A stretch of DNA of 64,000 bases from Bacillota bacterium (GTDB lineage: Bacteria > Bacillota > Clostridia > Tissierellales > Peptoniphilaceae), in NCBI GenBank assembly GCA_023442775.1, contig JAEZXH010000008.1:1-64000 (forward strand). The letters run 5' to 3'. Below, in pieces: positions 59,818 through 64,000 of the stretch (the stretch's first letter is position 1; each line of letters starts with the position of its first letter). Below the pieces are notes generated by a model. It worked only from the letters and a program-made list of their open reading frames with translations, had not been told where the DNA came from and searched no databases. The position numbers and the translations under genes were made by a program.

Positions 59818-60991
59818 TTATGCAGAGAAAGCAATACAATCGGTTCTAGCTAGTGAAAACAGTTTTTGCAAATTTCTTTCAGCAAATGATACAGGTTCAA
59901 CTGGGGGACATCAAGCAGGAATCTTAATTTCAAAATCAGCCATCGCGATGATGTTCACCCAAAAAGAAATAGAGCAGTTCTCTATTCCAAAGCGTTTGGT
60001 GCACATTGTTTGGCAAGATCAGTTAGAAACGCAGAGTGCATTTACTTACTATCATAGTAAAAAAGAGCTACGAATTACTCGCTTTGGAAAGAATTTCCCA
60101 TATTTAAACCCTGAACAAACAGGGTCTTTGTTTGTACTAACGCAACAGGGCAGAGATGATTATCGAGGTTATTTTCTCGATACAGAGGAAGAAATTGAAG
60201 CTTTTCTGAGTGCATTTGGCAAGAGTCCAACAGAAACGAACTGTCTAATTGAGAAGGAATATATTTCACCGGAAATAATTCAGAAAAAAGCCATTCAGGA
60301 ATTTATTGAAGGGCTCGACACTGAATTTCCCTCGTCAGAGATCATGTCTATTACAGCACGGAATATTGAAGGATGTGTCTATAATCATCGGGAACTGATA
60401 TTAACAAACCCAGATGCCAAAATAATAAGTTGGACAAATATGGAATATACTCTTTTTCGAGCGCTCGAACACGCGCGCTACGGGAACCTCATCTCAAAAG
60501 GTTTTAAGTCCGTTGATGAATTTGTAAGGATTGCAAATATTGTGCTTAACCGACGAAAAAGTCGCGCAGGTAAAAGTTTTGAGAATCATTTAGCGGCTAT
60601 ATTTGATGCAAACTCACTAAGCTATTCATCGCAGGCAACAACGGAAGGAAATAAACGACCCGATTTCTTGTTTCCTTCTGAGGAAGATTATCATAATGAA
60701 AACTTCCCTGTGGAAAGGCTTATCTCATTGGCAGCAAAAACCACTTGTAAAGATCGGTGGCGTCAAATTCTTAACGAAGCAAATCGGCTAAGAAATTGCC
60801 CTAAATACCTGTGTACGTTACAACAAGGAGTATCAAAGACACAGCTTCAAGAGATGAAAGAAGAAAAAGTTATTCTTGTAGTACCAAAACCTTATCACGC
60901 ATCTTATCCAAAAGAATTTCGAGGGGATATTTGGACCCTATCGAAATTTGTAAGCTATGTAAAATTTATGGAACACGACTCTTGCCTTTAA
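59807..60991 (+). CDS. EcoRII-like type IIE restriction endonuclease
   Basis: 394-residue nuclease, close to EcoRII in length (about 404). The N-terminal effector-binding domain (about 10-165) includes SANDTGSTGGHQAGILIS. The C-terminal PD-(D/E)XK domain has NRRKSRAGKSFENHL, then catalytic D286 (KRPDFLFP), K311 and R317 (AKTTCKDRWRQ). The D-K and K-R spacings of 25 and 6 equal those I recall for EcoRII D299/K324/R330. Predicted target CCWGG, cleaved when two sites are bound. Its start overlaps the methyltransferase end by 11 bp behind GGAGGG. AT-rich like its partner. Confidence 0.92.
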   Translation: MISNYAEKAIQSVLASENSFCKFLSANDTGSTGGHQAGILISKSAIAMMFTQKEIEQFSIPKRLVHIVWQDQLETQSAFTYYHSKKELRITRFGKNFPYLNPEQTGSLFVLTQQGRDDYRGYFLDTEEEIEAFLSAFGKSPTETNCLIEKEYISPEIIQKKAIQEFIEGLDTEFPSSEIMSITARNIEGCVYNHRELILTNPDAKIISWTNMEYTLFRALEHARYGNLISKGFKSVDEFVRIANIVLNRRKSRAGKSFENHLAAIFDANSLSYSSQATTEGNKRPDFLFPSEEDYHNENFPVERLISLAAKTTCKDRWRQILNEANRLRNCPKYLCTLQQGVSKTQLQEMKEEKVILVVPKPYHASYPKEFRGDIWTLSKFVSYVKFMEHDSCL

Positions 60992-61157
60992 AATCAGTAC
61001 AAAAAAGAATGAGAGTTCAAACTTTTTATAAGAACTATGATGGAAATCTAGCGCGTCGCTAAAACTTATTGCCTCGCCCACTTCAATTCAACTATGAAAA
61101 CAGAGAAGCCGCGTAATTCCGTATACGATTACGAAGATATTGATGCTTAGGGAAGCA
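60992..61157. other. AT-rich intergenic tail of the restriction-modification island
   Basis: I see no gene, tRNA fragment or repeat here. Composition stays AT-rich up to about 61150 and then changes to the GC-rich pattern of the azl operon. No copy of the tRNA-Thr 3' end was found that would mark an attachment site. Confidence 0.5.
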
Positions 61158-61190
61158 TAAAAAAAACCAAGTCATGGGAAGACGACTTGG
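61158..61190 (-). terminator. Terminator of azlCD, overlapping the azlD 3' end
   Basis: On the minus strand CCAAGTC (61190-61184) pairs with GACTTGG (61173-61167), followed by a run of eight T. The stem lies inside the last azlD codons. Confidence 0.8.
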
Positions 61191-61498
61191 ACGAGAACCA
61201 TATAGAGGATGGTGGAGGAGACGACGGTGAGAATCGTGTTTTTGTACCGCCGGTGTAAGAGGACGAGAAAGAGGAGCGCGATGACTTCGGGAAGACCATG
61301 GTGAACGCTCTTTGGCGCGTCCTTCAAGCAATAGACCACGAGAAGCCCCATGGTGGCCAAGGGGAGGACCGTCCCCAAGTATTGAATGGCCTTCGGGGGC
61401 GTGCGGTGCTCGGGGAAGAGGAAAAAGGGGAGGAACCGGGTGGCCATGGTGCCGAGGACGACGACGGCGATGGTGATGATACGCTCTGGTGTGCTCAT
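61172..61498 (-). CDS. azlD: Branched-chain amino acid exporter small subunit AzlD
   Basis: 108-residue membrane protein with three to four helices and the AzlD pattern ATRFLPFFLFPEHRTPPKAIQYLGTVLPLATMGLLVVYCL. Start 61498 has AAAGGAG upstream and overlaps the azlC stop (ATGA). It forms a two-component exporter with AzlC. Confidence 0.88.
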   Translation of the reverse strand: MSTPERIITIAVVVLGTMATRFLPFFLFPEHRTPPKAIQYLGTVLPLATMGLLVVYCLKDAPKSVHHGLPEVIALLFLVLLHRRYKNTILTVVSSTILYMVLVQVVFP

Positions 61499-62175
61499 GA
61501 GAGCGCTCCTTTCTTTTTCCCATCGAGAAGGAGGACGGTGACGATGAGGCCCATGGTGGGGAGGATGAAGTTCTTCGGCCCAAAGAGGACGAGGCAGAGA
61601 ATCGACGCGCCAAGGCCCACAAGCCCCGGGAATTGATCCCGGGACTGCTCCCACTTGTTGAGGAGAAGCACCGAGAAGAGGGCGGTCATGACGAAATCGA
61701 TGCCCTTGGTGGAGAAGGGGAGAATCTGCCCAAGGAGTGCGCCGGCGAGGGCGCCCACGGCCCAGTAGATTTGATTTAAGAGAGTGACGAAGAACATAAA
61801 GTCTCCCCGGTCCACATCCTTGGGGACGATGGTGGAGTTGACGGAGAAGGTTTCGTCGCACATGCCGAAGATGAGAAAGGGCTTCTTCCATCCCGTGCCC
61901 TTGAAGGGTTCGAGCATGGAGATGCCGTAGAAGAGGTGGCGCGCCCCAATCATCACCGCGAGGAGAAAGGACGAGAGGGGGGCAAAGGGGGCGAGGAGGA
62001 GATCCACGGTGATGAACTCCATGGAACCGGCGTAGATGACGAGGCTCATGATAAAGGGATAGAGGGGATGAAGTCCTTGGCTCGTGGCAAAGAGGCCGTA
62101 GGAGAGACCGAGGACGAGAAACCCGATGCACACGGGGAGGGTATGGGGCCAAGCGGCGGCGAATGCACGGCGCAC
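61495..62175 (-). CDS. azlC: Branched-chain amino acid exporter large subunit AzlC
   Basis: 226-residue membrane protein with about six helices. Typical AzlC segments are LGLSYGLFATSQGL, YAGSMEFITVDLL, GARHLFYGISML and FLIFGMCDETFSV. Start codon GTG (62173-62175) is preceded by GAAAGGAGTGATTTC. The AzlCD pair exports leucine, valine, isoleucine or analogues, which fits amino-acid fermentation. Confidence 0.9.
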   Translation of the reverse strand: MRRAFAAAWPHTLPVCIGFLVLGLSYGLFATSQGLHPLYPFIMSLVIYAGSMEFITVDLLLAPFAPLSSFLLAVMIGARHLFYGISMLEPFKGTGWKKPFLIFGMCDETFSVNSTIVPKDVDRGDFMFFVTLLNQIYWAVGALAGALLGQILPFSTKGIDFVMTALFSVLLLNKWEQSRDQFPGLVGLGASILCLVLFGPKNFILPTMGLIVTVLLLDGKKKGALS

Positions 62176-62262
62176 GAAATCACTCCTTTCACCCTACAAG
62201 TGTAGACTAGGAGGAAGGAGGTCGTCAAGAAAATTTTTCATGGGATGTAAAAATGTGACATA

Positions 62263-62287
62263 CAAAAAGCCGCCTCGAGGGCGGCTT
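62263..62287 (-). terminator. Terminator after the RDD gene
   Basis: On the minus strand AAGCCGCC (62287-62280) pairs with GGCGGCTT (62274-62267), followed by T residues. Confidence 0.82.
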
Positions 62288-62292
62288 CTTTA

Positions 62293-62850
62293 TTAGAAAT
62301 AGGCATCTCCCGGCTCGATGGAGGACTCCACCTCGGGAAGGGGGTCATCTTCCATCCCGTCGAGGGCGCGGTAGACGTCATCTCGCACGACGCGGGTATC
62401 CACGAGAAGATCTGCAAGGCTCGCCTTCTGCTCCGTGACAAAGGCGACGAGATAGGGGAGCATGATGAGGTTCATCACATGGCGCCAAAGCCCCTCGCGA
62501 AGGAGGACATCGGACCAAGTGAGGTCCTCGTGAAGGGCGCTCACGACGCGAATCTTTAAGATCATCTTCCCCAGGGTCTGCCCCTCGAGCCACTTCGTCA
62601 AGAGGGTGAAGTAGCAAGCAGTGAAGAGAAAGGAGCTTACGAGGAGGGCAACCTCGGAGAGGACAATCCCAAAGAGGCCGAGGAGGTTCGAGAAGATGCC
62701 CTCGAGGGCGCCGATGATCATCATGTCGATGAGAAAGGCGACAAACCGAGCCCCGACACTTGCGTAGAGGACGTCTCTACCGACGCGATAGGGCATGGAG
62801 AAGTGCATCAAGGAGTCGGCGTTTCTCGGGGAGAAGAGGCGACTATTCAT
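62293..62850 (-). CDS. RDD-family membrane protein
   Basis: 185-residue protein with an RDD domain: GARFVAFLIDMMIIGALEG at about 32-50 carries the R...D pair, a second and third helix follow (about 60-85), then LEGQTLGKMILKIRVV. It ends in an acidic tail (about 165-185). ATG 62850 lies inside the end of sppA, so translation is coupled; a GTG 12 bp upstream is an alternative. Some RDD proteins have been reported as Na+/H+ antiporters, but the function here is open. Confidence 0.8.
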   Translation of the reverse strand: MNSRLFSPRNADSLMHFSMPYRVGRDVLYASVGARFVAFLIDMMIIGALEGIFSNLLGLFGIVLSEVALLVSSFLFTACYFTLLTKWLEGQTLGKMILKIRVVSALHEDLTWSDVLLREGLWRHVMNLIMLPYLVAFVTEQKASLADLLVDTRVVRDDVYRALDGMEDDPLPEVESSIEPGDAYF

Positions 62851-63877
62851 AGAGACCACCACCGGGCATCATGTACATGGGCCGGGCAATGCGATCGGTC
62901 TCGTAACTCTTTAAGAGATTGGTAAACTCCGAGAGGGGACTCTGGTGAGTCTTCATGGAGAAGAGGCTCGCGAAGCCCGAGAGGTTGGTGGTCATGGTGT
63001 AGACCTCGGGGTCCTCGAGCTTCGCGTCGTCGATGAGAGCGTCGAGGGCTTCGTCCCGGTAGCCAATGCGGTCCACAAGACCCACGGCCTTTGCCTGTTC
63101 CCCGTCAAAGATGCGCCCATCGGCGAGGGGCAGGAGTTGTTCTCGGCTCATGTGTCGCCCCTCTTCCACCACCTTGAGGAACCGGGCGTAACTGGAGTCG
63201 ATGAGGCCCTGCATCACCGCCCGCTCCTCTTCGGTTTGGGGGCGAGAAGAGCTTCCGATGTCCTTCATGGGAGCGGATTTATAGACTTGGGGTTCGATGC
63301 CTAATTTCGTCAACAGCCCCGTATAGTTCATGCCGCTCATAATCACCCCAATGGAGCCGGTCAAGGTCTCCTTCGTCGCATAGATGACGTCGGCGGGGGC
63401 GCTGATGTAGTAGCCTCCGCTGGCGGCCATGGAGCCCATGGAGACGTAGATCGGAGCCTTCTTCGTCTCCTTAAAGGCGACGAGGGCGTCGTGGAGCTCG
63501 GCGCTGGCGTAGGTGGACCCTCCAGGGCTATCCACGTCGAGGAAGATGGCCTTCACCGTCGGATCGTCGGTGGCGTCTTTCACCGCGTCGAGAACCGTCT
63601 GATGGTCATAGCCAAGACTCGTGGAAAACGCCGAGGCAGAAGAGTCGGAAATGACTCCCGAGACGGGAATGTAGAGGATGCGCTCCGAGGCGTTGGTCCC
63701 CTGGATGACTTCTTTCTTGGCCCCTTGGCCAAATTCCGTCCCCAAGAGGCTTGAGATGGAACTCTTGGCCTCGTCCTTTGGCATGGTCCACACCGTGGAG
63801 AGACCTTGGAACCCGAGGATGACTACCGCAATCCCTGCGGCGACCCATCGTTTGACTGTTGGATGTTCTTTCTTCAT
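62843..63877 (-). CDS. sppA: Signal peptide peptidase SppA (S49 family)
   Basis: 344-residue membrane-anchored serine protease. N-terminal membrane segment about 9-28. The catalytic Ser lies in YVSMGSMAASGGYYISAPAD (about 165), with VDSPGG upstream and TGSIGVIMS after it. The Lys of the Ser-Lys dyad is expected in the C-terminal half (DGRIFDGEQAKAVGLVD region). It is a short, single-domain form as in Gram-positive bacteria. It digests cleaved signal peptides in the membrane. AAAGGAGGAAC precedes the ATG. Confidence 0.9.
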   Translation of the reverse strand: MKKEHPTVKRWVAAGIAVVILGFQGLSTVWTMPKDEAKSSISSLLGTEFGQGAKKEVIQGTNASERILYIPVSGVISDSSASAFSTSLGYDHQTVLDAVKDATDDPTVKAIFLDVDSPGGSTYASAELHDALVAFKETKKAPIYVSMGSMAASGGYYISAPADVIYATKETLTGSIGVIMSGMNYTGLLTKLGIEPQVYKSAPMKDIGSSSRPQTEEERAVMQGLIDSSYARFLKVVEEGRHMSREQLLPLADGRIFDGEQAKAVGLVDRIGYRDEALDALIDDAKLEDPEVYTMTTNLSGFASLFSMKTHQSPLSEFTNLLKSYETDRIARPMYMMPGGGLYE

Positions 63878-64000
63878 AGTTCCTCCTTTGTGATAGTTCT
63901 TTTATACCCAGGGGGTTGACCCTTCACCCGAGGAAGGGAAAAAGAGGCCCAAACTTTTCACGAGAAGGGGAAGAACCGGGCACTTTCAAGCGATTTCAGG
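63878..64000 (-). promoter_or_regulatory. Upstream region of sppA
   Basis: On the minus strand AAAGGAGG lies 5 nt before the sppA start and a TATAAA about 25 bp before that (GGGTATAAAAG). No good -35 is visible. The rest of this right edge holds no recognisable gene. Confidence 0.4.

Noticed and set aside
58501..61157. Attachment-site duplication of the tRNA-Thr 3' end flanking the restriction-modification island
   Set aside because: No repeat of the tRNA end was found at the far side, and no integrase is present, so tRNA-targeted integration is not supported.
61499..62152. Upstream extension of azlD over azlC
   Set aside because: The frame stays open by chance across azlC; the start with AAAGGAG at 61498 and the ATGA overlap define the real gene.

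Overview
This 64 kb window looks like the chromosome of a GC-rich, strictly anaerobic, amino-acid-fermenting Gram-positive bacterium. Low-GC Gram-positive anaerobes of the Tissierellia/Clostridia type (Peptoniphilaceae-like) fit best, but the genus cannot be fixed by eye. The evidence is sortase-anchored pilins, a methionine T-box leader, AAGGAGG-type ribosome binding sites almost everywhere, oxygen-sensitive iron-sulfur enzymes (AsrABC sulfite reductase; a double-cubane-cluster reductase with its HgdC-type activator), butyrate-pathway genes, and an ATP synthase whose c subunit carries the complete Na+-binding signature.

Layout. 1-6.7 kb: a pilus locus with three pilins and three class C sortases. 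6.7-11.4 kb: an EamA-type transporter, then an FNT channel and asrABC, preceded by a good Rex-box candidate. 11.4-14.5 kb: Met T-box leader plus metNIQ. 14.5-18.0 kb: a damage-tolerance cassette (XRE repressor, ImmA/IrrE peptidase, Y-family polymerase, YolD, and a RelB/DinJ-like ORF broken by an in-frame TGA), divergent from a small gene across a lambda-like three-operator region. 18.0-20.2 kb: a duplicated DUF1538 membrane protein with a duplicated PII-like partner. 20.3-24.2 kb: a tightly overlapping activator / unknown / double-cubane reductase / DUF3343 / LysR operon. 24-29.5 kb: a drug/metabolite exporter, tRNA-Ala, a GIY-YIG protein, a FabK/NMO flavoprotein and two M20 amidohydrolases. 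29.6-33.3 kb: a DnaJ-like protein and ClpB behind a CtsR-type operator. 33.7-36.8 kb: thl-crt-hbd. 36.8-43.7 kb: a complete atp operon. 43.9-52.9 kb: a small unknown gene, murA, then peptidase C26 - M20 - dipeptide ABC transporter. 53-57.2 kb: a Mn/Zn ABC transporter with its DtxR-type regulator. 57.3-58.5 kb: a lipoprotein and tRNA-Thr. 58.6-61.0 kb: an AT-rich EcoRII-like restriction-modification pair, clearly acquired. 61.2-63.9 kb: azlCD, an RDD protein and sppA.

The parts suggest peptide and amino-acid fermentation. Peptides are imported and deacylated (Dpp, C26, three M20 enzymes), carbon passes through thl/crt/hbd toward butyrate, electrons are disposed of on sulfite, and an Na+ gradient is coupled to ATP. 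The most system-like finding is the XRE/ImmA-controlled mutagenic polymerase cassette with its three regularly spaced operators. No CRISPR array, insertion sequence, rRNA gene or replication origin was seen.
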